Positions 7,978 through 16,708 are shown, counted from the stretch's first letter. The stretch is 21,461 bases of DNA from Akkermansiaceae bacterium (GCA_018676385.1 JABHEX010000021.1:1-21461); one strand, 5' to 3'. Numbers and translations: made by a program. Notes: generated by a model not told the origin, from the sequence alone.

Positions 7978-9813
7978 TTATCTGACAAATTTGAATTCGT
8001 TGGAGTTGAGAAGCGCCCACATGACGTCCGCCTGCTTGTGCTTGAAGAGTGCACGCTCTGAGGGTTTTGGCAATCGACCGAGAACCGCCTTCCAGATCAT
8101 TTCCATACGTTTGGCGCGATCTTTTTCATGGCGGATTTTTTGATTTAGATAGGCTTTCGGGTCACGGATGACGTGCCCTTCAAGATGCCCATTCATGAGA
8201 TACAATATCTGTGGGATGTCTGGCTGGGTGTTGGCGCTATCAATCAAGTCACGAGTTGATTGCCCCATCAGAATTGAGGCCAGATGCTGACCGTCATTAT
8301 GGGTGTAGGTGGATGCCCGCCACAGGGATTTCGGACCTAAATCACGATTGCGCTCTTTCGCTTCCTTTTCCTCTCGCATCTGAAACTTTGCCCGACCTGG
8401 ACTAGCAATCGAATAATCAACGAAATTCTTCACCGTCATATTCCGTGACTTATCATAGAAGTGGGTGAAGCCGTCCCAGCGGAATTTTGTCGCAACCGAT
8501 GCGTCCGGATCCTTGGTACGCAAACTGAGGATTGAATCGACAATCACCTCAGCAGGCAGTCGACGCACAATTGGCCCATCTAACACATAAGCTGGTGGCG
8601 TTGCCTTCAATGCCAGTGCCTTGCTCTGGTAGGCCTGGCTGTTGAACAGCACGGTCAAAAACGCTTTGATGTCGTAGTCGGTCACCTTCATGATTTCAAC
8701 CAGTTTCTCCGTCAGCGCCGGATGATCACCCGTCGATTCCAAGTCCAACCCACCAATCGGACCAACCAATTCCGTGCCCATGATTCGATACCACAGGCGG
8801 TTCACCGTCGCTTTGGTAAACATGGGGTTTTCCCGAGACGTCATCCAGTTAGCTAGAGATTTGCGAGAATTAATCTGCGGACCGAACTGCTTTTTATTAA
8901 GCTTCTCAACCTTATCCTTCGGCATCTTGTAATGGATCACCGGCATACTGCCGAAAAGCACGTCGGCCTCCATCACCTCATGTGGTTCGCCGTCATTGTA
9001 CTCGTAGTCATGAGGCAATCGGGAGTAGCCGGTCCCATTGCCATAGATCGAGGCGTGCTTCACCCGCAGTGACTCACGGTAGACAATCCATTCATCGAAA
9101 CTCTTATTTTTCAGGATTTTCCGGTCTTTGGCAAATTTTTCCTTCTCGTCAGCGGGTAACGGATCCACCCGTAGATAGGTCTTGGAGGTGAATGCCGCCA
9201 GCTTGTAAAAATCGAGTTGTGTCCAGTCGTCAAACGGATGGTCGTGGCACTGCGCGCACTCAATACTCATACCCAGGAAAGTCTTCACCGAGTTCGCTAG
9301 GTGATCGAGCGCCATTGGCTCGCGCGCGTAAAATCCCGTCGCACCATTGCCTGGCTTGTAGAGCTTACCATTGGCATTGATCAGTTCATACGCAATCTTG
9401 TTGTAGGGTTTATTCGTGCGCACCGATTCCTTGACCCACTCCGCGTAATTCCCTGGATGATGCAATTTGTCGCCAACGTATTTTACCCGCAGCAGATCCG
9501 CCCAGTAATTATACCAGTGGCTGTTGTAGCCTTTGGAGTTTAATAGGTTATCAATCAACCGAGCGCGTTTATCCGCCCGCTTGTCGGCGATAAATTGATC
9601 CAGCTCATCAAGCGTTGGAATGCGCCCAATAGCATCGAGGTAAAGTCGGCGGCAAAAGGTATAGTCATCGATCTGGGGGCGCGCCTCTTGACCGAGTTTT
9701 TTCAGTTCCGTTGCCATTATCTGGTCCACCTCACGTGCATGCGCCCGCGGATCTGCAACTACAGATGCAGTCACCGACAGGATGAGCAAAAAGATGATGA
9801 ATGGTATTTTCAT
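7978..9813 (-). CDS. PSCyt2/PSD1 (DUF1549/DUF1553) protein
   Basis: From the ATG at 9813 the product is 611 residues with a cleavable signal peptide (MKIPFIIFLLILSVTASVVA). Residues about 30-210 form DUF1549, a planctomycete cytochrome-like domain. It includes F-C-R-R-L-Y-L-D-A-I-G-R-I-P-T (53-67) and the haem-type motif CAQCH at 186-190 followed by D-H-P-F-D-D-W. The C-terminal half is DUF1553, with N-S-R-K-S-L-A-N-W-M, N-R-L-W-Y-R-I-M-G-T-E-L and a late Y-L-M-N-G-H segment. A 17-residue upstream extension to 9864 is possible but adds nothing signal-like. The protein is thought to act in the periplasm together with its DUF1501 partner. It is transcribed divergently from the PhoD-like gene; the shared 157-base region contains a weak inverted repeat (9878-9902). 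Confidence 0.93.
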   Translation of the reverse strand: MKIPFIIFLLILSVTASVVADPRAHAREVDQIMATELKKLGQEARPQIDDYTFCRRLYLDAIGRIPTLDELDQFIADKRADKRARLIDNLLNSKGYNSHWYNYWADLLRVKYVGDKLHHPGNYAEWVKESVRTNKPYNKIAYELINANGKLYKPGNGATGFYAREPMALDHLANSVKTFLGMSIECAQCHDHPFDDWTQLDFYKLAAFTSKTYLRVDPLPADEKEKFAKDRKILKNKSFDEWIVYRESLRVKHASIYGNGTGYSRLPHDYEYNDGEPHEVMEADVLFGSMPVIHYKMPKDKVEKLNKKQFGPQINSRKSLANWMTSRENPMFTKATVNRLWYRIMGTELVGPIGGLDLESTGDHPALTEKLVEIMKVTDYDIKAFLTVLFNSQAYQSKALALKATPPAYVLDGPIVRRLPAEVIVDSILSLRTKDPDASVATKFRWDGFTHFYDKSRNMTVKNFVDYSIASPGRAKFQMREEKEAKERNRDLGPKSLWRASTYTHNDGQHLASILMGQSTRDLIDSANTQPDIPQILYLMNGHLEGHVIRDPKAYLNQKIRHEKDRAKRMEMIWKAVLGRLPKPSERALFKHKQADVMWALLNSNEFKFVR

Positions 9814-9970
9814 GAAGTTGGGATGATTTGGCCTTTTTACAGACAATGCAGCTGTATGAATCACCTAAAACAGGAAATATACTGGCTTTCCCCCAGCTTA
9901 TACGTTGCGTCGACAGTATTTTTTCAAAGTATCTTGTTAAGAATCGTTTGCCTTGGTATCCCACTTCCAC

Positions 9971-11002
9971 ATGAAAATTTCTATGTTAGTCAGTCTTATG
10001 ACTGCATTTTCTATCGTGATTGGTAACGCTGGGGAGCTAGTTGAGGTGCATCAAGACCACACACTCGATCATATTACCTTTGGATCCTGCCTAAAAAATC
10101 CAAGCGGGGGCGTCATCATGGATCAGGTGGCAAAACTTCAACCTGATCTATTCGTCTGGCTCGGCGACAATATCTACGTAGATACTAACGACCGCACTGA
10201 GCGCTTCGATAAGCTCTACACCAAACTGGGCAACAACCCTTATTTCAAAAAGCTCCAGAGCACATGCCCCAATCTTGCCATCTGGGACGATCACGACTAC
10301 GGCAACAATAACCGGGATCGATCATATCCACTGAAGTCCGAAGCCAAAAAAGCCTTTGCCAAGTTTTGGCAAATCCCGGGCAGCTCGCCTATATGGAAAA
10401 GGGATGGGATTTATCGCGCCCATGAATACGGCCCTGCCGATAAAAGAGTGCAGATTATTTTGTTAGATGGTCGATGGAATCTCGATAAACAAAACACCAC
10501 CGAGAAAGATAGCTACCTGGGGGCCGAGCAATGGGCGTGGTTGGAAAAAATTCTCATGCGCCCAGCGAAAGTGCGCGTGATTTGCTCAGGTGTTCAGGTG
10601 GTCAAAATCAATACGATGCACAACGGCTGGGAGATGTGGGGGCGACACCCCGAAGAACGGACGAGGCTTTTCGAACTCATCACGCGTCACAAAATAAATG
10701 GCGTAGTCTTTATTAGTGGCGACATGCATGTTGCCGAAATTTTTTGTACAACAAAAACCGCCTACCCTTTCTACGACGTGACTGCCAGCGGCATGGATAT
10801 CGCACACCCACATTCCGGAAAATTCTTAACGAAAAATGCCGATTTCAAACCAGTCGGTCCACCCCTGCTTGATAAAAACTTTGGTGGCATCCAAATCGAA
10901 TGGGGAGCAAACCCCAAGCTCACGCTCGAGCTACGCAATAGCGAAGGCAAGCGATTCCACAGCCACAGCGTGCCACTGTCGGCCCTACAATTTAAGCCGT
11001 AG
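9971..11002 (+). CDS. PhoD-like metallophosphatase (alkaline phosphatase D family), secreted
   Basis: From the ATG at 9971 this is a 343-residue protein with an N-terminal signal peptide (MKISMLVSLMTAFSIVIGNA). It has the metal-binding motifs of the PhoD-like phosphatases: F-G-S-C (37-40), W-L-G-D-N-I-Y (63-69), W-D-D-H-D-Y-G-N-N (105-113), S-G-V-Q-V (206-210), and G-D-M-H-V-A-E (250-256). It should hydrolyse phosphate mono- or diesters in the periplasm; the substrate is not determined. PhoD proper carries a Tat signal, whereas this protein shows a Sec-type signal, so it belongs to the broader family. The frame opens at 9953, but the six extra residues precede the signal. It stands alone on the plus strand, divergent from the PSCyt2 gene and convergent with the DUF3500 gene. 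Confidence 0.93.
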   Translation: MKISMLVSLMTAFSIVIGNAGELVEVHQDHTLDHITFGSCLKNPSGGVIMDQVAKLQPDLFVWLGDNIYVDTNDRTERFDKLYTKLGNNPYFKKLQSTCPNLAIWDDHDYGNNNRDRSYPLKSEAKKAFAKFWQIPGSSPIWKRDGIYRAHEYGPADKRVQIILLDGRWNLDKQNTTEKDSYLGAEQWAWLEKILMRPAKVRVICSGVQVVKINTMHNGWEMWGRHPEERTRLFELITRHKINGVVFISGDMHVAEIFCTTKTAYPFYDVTASGMDIAHPHSGKFLTKNADFKPVGPPLLDKNFGGIQIEWGANPKLTLELRNSEGKRFHSHSVPLSALQFKP

Positions 11003-11155
11003 TCACTTCAGCATTAAATGCGGCAGAGTTGCGCATCCCCACGCGACCATTGGAGTCAGCGTAAACGGCAGAGTTGTTGGCGGTTTGGTTAGGTGGCCGC
11101 ATTACCATAGATTGCATGGGGATATGCAACCCTAACACACCTATACAATCTTAGC

Positions 11156-12163
11156 TTATTTTGCTTTTTCCGGCTCGCGGATGTGTAGCCAAGCGTGCAC
11201 ATGCGGCTTACCACGGAAATAGGAGACCATGTTAGGGCCTTCGATTTGCCAGACGTCCCAAACTTCATCGTTACCGATGTCTTCGCCTTTGTAGAACGAG
11301 AGGTGTAGGTTGTCGATTCCGCCGGCCTCGACGTGTTTCATCGCTTCCTGAACGTCGGCTTTTCGGAACGGGGCGAGCACATCAGCAAGCACCTTGCGTA
11401 GATGATTTTTTTGATCGTGTGTCAGGTCAGCAGCACGGATACCTGCGAGACCCTCCTTCTTGCCAGTCAGCTCGACGGTTTTGAGTCCGTGCTCACCGCG
11501 GCTCTTGTTCAGTAACGCGACCTCACGCTGTTTACCGTCAAGCATCTGATAGACCTCGTTGGCTTTCATCGCCTGATACCAGTAAGCGTTGCCTTCGTGC
11601 TTGGGCCCTTCGCGGAAACTTCCCGCAGCGTGACCGTAAAAGATCGGCCCCCCGAAGGCAGCGCCTTTCATCGAGTCACCGTCGCAGCGGCGCGTGCAGT
11701 GACGGCCAGTAAGAACAAATTCAAATTTTCCCGTGCCCGGCTTACCAAAAATGGCAATGGACGAGCCGCCGTCGAAGCCACGCTTGCCACTATCAGAGGC
11801 GACCTGATTGTAAACTTTTTGCGCATACTCCTCACTGTGCAGACCCATAAAAATATCCTTGATCATAGCCTGCTGATCCTTGGTGAAATCTTTTACCCTT
11901 GTTTTGGTTATGTTCCAGTTGTTATCCACCTCAAGACGCAGTTTATTATCGTAGTCAAAACAGATGCTCTTACGCTGCTGTTCGTTTAAGCTGTCGTAGA
12001 GGTTTTTAACGAGAGTGTCGGATGTTGGCTTGGCTTTTTCAGCGGCTAGGCTGGGAATGATTCCGCCTGCTCCGATGGCACCCACGGTGAGGCCTGTGGT
12101 TTTGATAAATGAGCGTCGAGACAGGTTCAGTGGATCGTGATTGGGATTAGGACCGATGTTCAT
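11156..12163 (-). CDS. DUF3500 family protein with Tat signal
   Basis: The 335-residue product begins with a twin-arginine signal (S-R-R-S-F-I-K at 15-21, then a glycine-rich hydrophobic stretch ending S-L-A-A), so it is predicted to be exported folded. The body matches DUF3500: a segment rich in D-Y-D-N, a histidine-containing core F-E-F-V-L-T-G-R-H-C-T-R-R-C (147-160), G-G-P-I-F-Y-G-H (171-178), an L-T-H-D-Q-K-N-H-L-R-K-V-L block, and a C-terminal H-V-H-A-W-L-H-I (321-328). The recurring histidines hint at metal binding, but the family's reaction is unknown. It lies 67 bases downstream of the large esterase-fusion gene on the same strand and is probably the last gene of that set. It converges with the PhoD-like gene. 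Confidence 0.85.
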   Translation of the reverse strand: MNIGPNPNHDPLNLSRRSFIKTTGLTVGAIGAGGIIPSLAAEKAKPTSDTLVKNLYDSLNEQQRKSICFDYDNKLRLEVDNNWNITKTRVKDFTKDQQAMIKDIFMGLHSEEYAQKVYNQVASDSGKRGFDGGSSIAIFGKPGTGKFEFVLTGRHCTRRCDGDSMKGAAFGGPIFYGHAAGSFREGPKHEGNAYWYQAMKANEVYQMLDGKQREVALLNKSRGEHGLKTVELTGKKEGLAGIRAADLTHDQKNHLRKVLADVLAPFRKADVQEAMKHVEAGGIDNLHLSFYKGEDIGNDEVWDVWQIEGPNMVSYFRGKPHVHAWLHIREPEKAK

Positions 12164-12230
12164 AAATATAATACTGTCAAATTTTGGATAGCCTGTCGAT
12201 GGGATTTAGGCTTCATCGGTGGTGGTTACT

Positions 12231-14813
12231 TTATTCGGTGAGGTCTATCATCAGTTCGCGTCCACCTTTGCGGATCGTCACAATCCCACTGCCGTGCTCG
12301 GAGGTCATGAACGGGCTGTCGAAGAGCATCTTGGGACGCAGATCGATGGCTTTGCCGTTGATCTTGGGTAGTGCGGCGGAAGTGAGGTGCAAAGAAAGTG
12401 ATAGCTTCTCCTTCTTCCCACCCGAGAAATTGAACCACCCTTCCTTCGGAGTTCCGGAAAAGGTTCCGAGGTAGCTAACGAACGCTTCGATATCGGCGAA
12501 ATCAGCGCTGCGGCCGGCGATGAGGGCAACCGGTGCCTTGCCGTCGGCCATGCGCAGGAAGACCTCGTTGTCCCACTTGTAGCCGCAGGATTGGTTGGGC
12601 TTGGTGCGGGAGAAGCCCTTGATACCAAGCCATGCCTTGCCCTCCTTGAGGATCAGCCAGCCGTCGCGCTCGATGAGGCGTTCCTTCATGCCCTTGAGGC
12701 CGAAGAGGATACGCATGTCCCCGGTTTGCTTGGCCTTGGAGTGACGCTGGACCAGCAGGACATTGTCGTGCTGCACCGCCTGTTGCTCGCCATAGGTTTT
12801 GCGATTCCCCAACCCTTCACATTGGGGAACCACACGAGCATTGATATTGCTGGAAAAGACGATTGCATGGTACCGGTTCTGCGATGTCAGTGCCGGATAT
12901 CCTTCCTCTAAATCGGAACCCACCCAGGATTCCACACGCGGTAGTGTTGGATCGATCAAGAGTGATCCCATGACATAATCCGGGGTGCAGTAGTCGTATC
13001 CGATCATGCGAGGATCATCCGGGTCGAATGCAAACCACCCGGAAGATGTTACCGGTATATCTTTGGCCGGCATTTCCTGCTGCTTGGAAATTCTGCGGGC
13101 GACATAGGTATACTCACCTCGCCCCTCAACATCTTGAGCGATATTCATGATCACGTCGGGTAAGCGGTATCGGGTTGTAGCCATGACAAACGTCATACCT
13201 TGGATGGTATGGTTGGGTACTTGCCGAGGCCCCCACCATTCGTGCGCCCCCATCAATGATTGGCCCATAATTCGCCAGCGGTCACTCGAACCCCATCCGG
13301 TAGATCTCCCTTTGTTGTTCGGGTCATCCTGATAAATTCTTGTTCGGCCTCCACCACGAACGCCGCGCACCTGGCCAACCGCCCAGTCCGCCCAGACCAG
13401 ATGGAGAAGTTTATCCATCCGTTCACGAAGAACTTCATCCTCTGATAGATCCCGCATGTTCATGATTTCGGGAAGGGTGTAGCTCGGACCATATGCAGAG
13501 AATACTTCGACTAGAAGGCCATGCTTGGCACGGGATACGCAATATTCCTTATAGTAGGTATTCCAGGCCTCATAGTGGCTTTCTACACTCCGGCCGTCAG
13601 GCAATTTACGATTCTTGTACTTAGGACTGCTTTTCAGTGCCTGCAAGGCGAGCAGTGCGTTGCTGTAGTGCATGATCTCGTGGTTCTCGGAACCATGAAT
13701 ACTCCATATGTGATCGAGACTGGCCCGTTCGAAACGGCTCATTTTACTGACATAGAGCCAGAACATATGCTCGATCATGGCCTGCGTCTTATCATCAAGA
13801 CGTCTGGGATAAAAACGACTCTTGTCATGGAACAGCTGATAGATCCGGTTCCATGTGCGCATCTGCCATTTCACATGCTCGGAGGAAGCGATCTCAATAG
13901 TCATTTCACCTTCGCCTTTTTCATGTGCGATGATCGCTTGTTCCGCCTGCTGCAGGAGACGGTTCGCTTCCGGTAATTCGCGATTCAGCCAAAGACGGGC
14001 AAAAGCCCCGTGTAACGGAATGATATTCTTTTTCCGTACGACATTCTCAAAGAATTTCCCAGCATTCACGCTGTGAGCTTTGCGGATAAGATCGAACTTT
14101 GACTCCGTCGACTCGGCAGGCTCACGCTTTTTAAAATAGACGGCAAGTTCCGGAACTTCGGTTTTAAGTTCCTCGATTATCAGATCCGTTATTGCTCCTG
14201 CCCCTCTTTTGTTGAAGTGCGTGTTGTCGCCTTCTTTAAAGTTATAGGTCATGCTCTCCTCGCGACCGATCTTGTTATGATGCGCAATACTGGCCGCATG
14301 CAGGTCGATGAATGGCAGCTTCAATTCTTGCGCCACCGCTTTGGCGGCATTGGCGTAGTCGGTCAGCGTCCCCTTGTAGCTGTACTTTTCGTTTTTGACC
14401 AAGTTGGATACGATCTTCCCGTTCTTGTCGAAGCTGCGACGTGTTACTGAGCTGACAATAATCGGCCTGCCTCCCGATTTCCTAATGCGTTCCACGTACG
14501 ACCTCAGGTGATTGCTGTAGACCGCCGTGTCATACCTCTTCTGATCATTATGGCCGAACTGTATCAGCACGTAATCGGGTTTGAGTTGAACCAACTCATC
14601 CAGCTTCTTTGACAAAGCCTGAAGGGTCGCTCCATTCTTCGCGTAGTTGACTATCTTTGCGCGACGATCAAAGCGCTTCGCAAAGGCCGGCCCCCACCCG
14701 GATTGCACCGCGACGGTGGAGTCGCCTATGAGGCCGACTGTCACAGCCTTCTCCTCAGCCTCACAGACAGCCAGGTTCGTTAATAATAATGCGATGGTTA
14801 AAATGATTCTCAT
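12231..14813 (-). CDS. SGNH esterase (rhamnogalacturonan acetylesterase-like) fused to a large unrecognised domain
   Basis: This 860-residue exported protein has a signal peptide at 1-20. Residues about 24-225 form an SGNH/GDSL hydrolase of the rhamnogalacturonan acetylesterase type (YesT, CE12-like). Block I is G-D-S-T-V-A (Ser32 nucleophile), block II is N-Y-A-K-N-G (Gly61), block III is F-G-H-N-D-Q (Asn89), and block V is G-D-N-T-H-F (Asp196, His199). The remaining roughly 620 residues are one uninterrupted frame. They begin helix-rich, with a conserved-looking HGSENHEIMHYSNALLAL, then G-A-H-E-W-W-G-P-R, and end in beta-rich sequence. That arrangement resembles an (alpha/alpha) toroid followed by a beta sandwich, as in some polysaccharide lyases, but I cannot name a family. 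It starts two bases past the stop of the DUF1961 gene, so the two are probably co-translated. Confidence 0.88.
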   Translation of the reverse strand: MRIILTIALLLTNLAVCEAEEKAVTVGLIGDSTVAVQSGWGPAFAKRFDRRAKIVNYAKNGATLQALSKKLDELVQLKPDYVLIQFGHNDQKRYDTAVYSNHLRSYVERIRKSGGRPIIVSSVTRRSFDKNGKIVSNLVKNEKYSYKGTLTDYANAAKAVAQELKLPFIDLHAASIAHHNKIGREESMTYNFKEGDNTHFNKRGAGAITDLIIEELKTEVPELAVYFKKREPAESTESKFDLIRKAHSVNAGKFFENVVRKKNIIPLHGAFARLWLNRELPEANRLLQQAEQAIIAHEKGEGEMTIEIASSEHVKWQMRTWNRIYQLFHDKSRFYPRRLDDKTQAMIEHMFWLYVSKMSRFERASLDHIWSIHGSENHEIMHYSNALLALQALKSSPKYKNRKLPDGRSVESHYEAWNTYYKEYCVSRAKHGLLVEVFSAYGPSYTLPEIMNMRDLSEDEVLRERMDKLLHLVWADWAVGQVRGVRGGGRTRIYQDDPNNKGRSTGWGSSDRWRIMGQSLMGAHEWWGPRQVPNHTIQGMTFVMATTRYRLPDVIMNIAQDVEGRGEYTYVARRISKQQEMPAKDIPVTSSGWFAFDPDDPRMIGYDYCTPDYVMGSLLIDPTLPRVESWVGSDLEEGYPALTSQNRYHAIVFSSNINARVVPQCEGLGNRKTYGEQQAVQHDNVLLVQRHSKAKQTGDMRILFGLKGMKERLIERDGWLILKEGKAWLGIKGFSRTKPNQSCGYKWDNEVFLRMADGKAPVALIAGRSADFADIEAFVSYLGTFSGTPKEGWFNFSGGKKEKLSLSLHLTSAALPKINGKAIDLRPKMLFDSPFMTSEHGSGIVTIRKGGRELMIDLTE

Positions 14814-14814
14814 A

Positions 14815-15684
14815 TCACTGCTTTTGATTTTTTACCTTATCATGCTCTTCTGTTTTGCCTCCCGGCGCCGGCCGGCACACTTTGAAATTCGCATAGCGCG
14901 CCGAGCGCGTGCACATGTGACGTAGCCCGATGCGCCCCTCGGTGATCACGGGCAAGTCCCGGTTGGTTAGGTGGCAATAGACGACCTGGTCGGGATTCTT
15001 GATCCGCATGTAGAGATCGCGGTCTTTCTTAATCACCGTGATGTGGTGCTTCACTCCGGTGGCGAACAGCTCGGGTGTGGAATAATCCGGCTTCAGTTCC
15101 GTGCCCTTCAACCCCTGGCTCTCCGGCATGTAGCGGCGACCTCGGATGTATGCCTTCTCAGTGCCGGGGTGAGCCGCATAGCTGATGTGATAGGTATGCA
15201 TGTGGTTGTAATACGTCTTCATCGCTGGGGTCTTACGCAACTCGTTCCACTTCGTGATGTCTTTCACGTAAGGTCCCTTGCCGCTCCCTGTCGCCTGGAT
15301 GTAGAGGATGGTGACACAGTTAGGTGCTTGATCGAGCCGCGTGTATTCATACTCAATCTTCAGGTCGCCCTCGAAGCTGCGCTTCGTCCACAGCACCATG
15401 TGATGGGCATCGTTTTTAAATTCCGGACCGGCCACCAGCGACATGCCCTGCGGGCTGTTCGTCACGGTGCCGACTTCGCCGTCGAGAAACCACTTCTCCT
15501 TCCAATCCGCAGTGCAGGAATCGGAAAAAACTTCCGCCCACGCAGCGTCCGCCGCTGCCTTTTCGAACGCAGCCTTGTCCGCAGCGGGATTGGGCTTCGG
15601 TTCAGCCGCCGTCGCATGGGTGGCGAGTGAGCCGAGGCCAAGGATTAGGGCCGAGAGGAGCATTCTGACGGTTGGGATTCGCAT
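14815..15684 (-). CDS. secreted DUF1961 (YesU-like) protein
   Basis: From the ATG at 15684 the product is 290 residues with a signal peptide (MLLSALILGLGSLATHATAA, residues 8-27). The body matches DUF1961, a jelly-roll fold family that includes Bacillus subtilis YesU of the rhamnogalacturonan operon. Segments include A-W-A-E-V-F-S-D-S-C-T-A-D-W, W-F-L-D-G-E-V-G-T-V, H-H-M-V-L-W-T-K, Y-Y-N-H-M-H-T-Y-H-I-S-Y, an R-G-R-R-Y-M-P-E stretch, and G-R-I-G-L-R-H-M. The upstream ATG at 15729 would place 15 polar residues before the signal, so 15684 is preferred. The pairing with a YesT-like esterase one base away supports a role in binding or trimming a pectin-like or other uronic acid polysaccharide; the exact activity is unknown. 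Confidence 0.88.
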   Translation of the reverse strand: MRIPTVRMLLSALILGLGSLATHATAAEPKPNPAADKAAFEKAAADAAWAEVFSDSCTADWKEKWFLDGEVGTVTNSPQGMSLVAGPEFKNDAHHMVLWTKRSFEGDLKIEYEYTRLDQAPNCVTILYIQATGSGKGPYVKDITKWNELRKTPAMKTYYNHMHTYHISYAAHPGTEKAYIRGRRYMPESQGLKGTELKPDYSTPELFATGVKHHITVIKKDRDLYMRIKNPDQVVYCHLTNRDLPVITEGRIGLRHMCTRSARYANFKVCRPAPGGKTEEHDKVKNQKQ

Positions 15685-15756
15685 AACGCTTGATGAATAG
15701 GAATAGTCTTCGGAATTGCCCGTAGCCATGCAAAGCTAGGATACTGACTGTTTTAT

Positions 15757-15795
15757 AAAAACAAACCCCATCCCCCGGCGATGGGGGATGGGATT
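15757..15795 (-). terminator. intrinsic terminator downstream of the PEP-CTERM gene
   Basis: A perfect 10-bp stem (CCCATCCCCC at 15767-15776 with GGGGGATGGG at 15783-15792) encloses a six-base loop. Read on the minus strand it is followed by a T-rich run (about 15763 down to 15751). It sits 30 bases past the PEP-CTERM stop and before the DUF1961 start, so it separates the two transcription units. Confidence 0.82.
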
Positions 15796-15824
15796 GGAAG
15801 AACGGTTGGTTCTCCGGGGCCGGG

Positions 15825-16598
15825 TTACTTGCGGCGACGGAGGATGAGAGCAAGTCCGCCGAGTCCGATCAGGGCTGCGGAAGATGGCTCGGGGACGGGG
15901 GCGGGGGCGAAGACCGCACCTGATGTTTGGTTGCTGGACGGCGAACCCTGCCCATAAGTGATCGTCTGTAATCCGGCAGCAACGCCATTCAAGTAGGCGG
16001 CAGCACCATCTGCAGATCCAATATTGTCACTGGTGTAGAGTTGAGTGTGTCCTGCGGGCACGGTAAGAGTATTGCCAGAATTTGACGAATAGGTCGTTAC
16101 CACGAAACTATTGGCCATCGTGGTCGTGAGATCCACCGAAAGCCCACCAGCGGTATTCCCCGACTCCACACCGTCTAGTGAGCCGGCGATCGATACGATC
16201 CCGAAGCCGATTCCATTGACTACGCCAAACGAAGTCATATCGATGGTGAGATCAGCAGCACCACCCGTGAACGGGTTATCTAGGTAGTAGATCCCTTTGT
16301 TTCTATTTCCAGGAGTGCCTGCAACCAGGGTGAGGGCATCGCCATCGAACGTGATTGAGGCCGTACCGCCATCCGTTTCGGCGTTGAGTGTGACGATCAG
16401 TTTGTCGGCAGCACCGGCATTAAAGGAGACCGTGTGAGGGGTGGTCTCAAGAGGCACTGCGGGAGTGCCCGTATCCACCTTGACACCGAAGCCTTGGTTG
16501 ATCACCGAGATGGCGGCTTGAGCTGGATTGGCAGCAAAGGCGAGCGCAGCCAAAGCGATGAGCGGAAGGATATGTCTTGTGTTTGTTGTTTGTTTCAT
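15825..16598 (-). CDS. PEP-CTERM sorting domain protein
   Basis: From the ATG at 16598 this is a 257-residue exported protein. It has a signal peptide (about residues 1-28, ending N-P-A-Q-A-A) and a C-terminal PEP-CTERM sorting signal: V-P-E-P-S-S, then a short hydrophobic helix, then R-R-R-K. Such proteins are handled by exosortase (EpsH/Xrt) and end up at the cell surface or in the matrix. The mature part is low-complexity, rich in G, A, T, S and N, almost without cysteine, and predicted all-beta, with no recognisable catalytic motif. The longer frame to 16649 simply translates the 9-bp repeats (T-I-P units), so I reject it. The gene has its own terminator and a candidate upstream operator at 16709-16735. 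Confidence 0.9.
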   Translation of the reverse strand: MKQTTNTRHILPLIALAALAFAANPAQAAISVINQGFGVKVDTGTPAVPLETTPHTVSFNAGAADKLIVTLNAETDGGTASITFDGDALTLVAGTPGNRNKGIYYLDNPFTGGAADLTIDMTSFGVVNGIGFGIVSIAGSLDGVESGNTAGGLSVDLTTTMANSFVVTTYSSNSGNTLTVPAGHTQLYTSDNIGSADGAAAYLNGVAAGLQTITYGQGSPSSNQTSGAVFAPAPVPEPSSAALIGLGGLALILRRRK

Positions 16599-16601
16599 AG
16601 T

Positions 16602-16637
16602 TATAGTTGGTATAGTTGGTATAGTTAGTATAGTTGC
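16602..16637. repeat. four tandem copies of a 9-bp unit in the PEP-CTERM leader
   Basis: The unit TATAGTTGG occurs four times (16602, 16611, 16620 and 16629), with the last two copies carrying one substitution each. On the transcribed (minus) strand the 38 bases before the ATG at 16598 contain no G at all, so the leader has no Shine-Dalgarno sequence and should be unstructured. Confidence 0.9.
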
Positions 16638-16708
16638 GAGGTGATTCACGAGTCGCGAGAGAGCTAGTCCGTGAGCTTGTTAAGCATGCTGGGTGAAATG
16701 ATGAATTC

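Noticed and set aside
7974..8054. Upstream extension of the DUF1501 frame
   Set aside because: It would overlap the PSCyt2/PSD1 gene and displace the clear Tat signal at the 7973 start.
9878..9902. Imperfect inverted repeat (TATACTGG ... CCAGCTTATA) between the divergent PSCyt2 and PhoD-like genes, considered as a third copy of the 27-bp element
   Set aside because: Its half-site order and spacing do not match the two real copies, and only the TATA edges agree.
9595..10026. 143-codon plus-strand frame spanning the PSCyt2/PhoD divergent region
   Set aside because: It overlaps the 5' ends of two well-supported genes and its translation has no recognisable features.
11112..11129. Inverted repeat TTGCAT/ATGCAA between the convergent PhoD-like and DUF3500 genes, considered as a terminator
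   Set aside because: The stem is only six AT-rich pairs and no T-run follows on either strand.
14971..15630. 219-codon plus-strand open frame antisense to the DUF1961 gene
   Set aside because: It mirrors a well-supported DUF1961 gene, its translation shows no domain or signal, and long antisense frames are expected in GC-rich coding DNA.
16602..16637. Tandem repeat considered as a CRISPR remnant
   Set aside because: The units are 9 bases long, directly abutting and without spacers.
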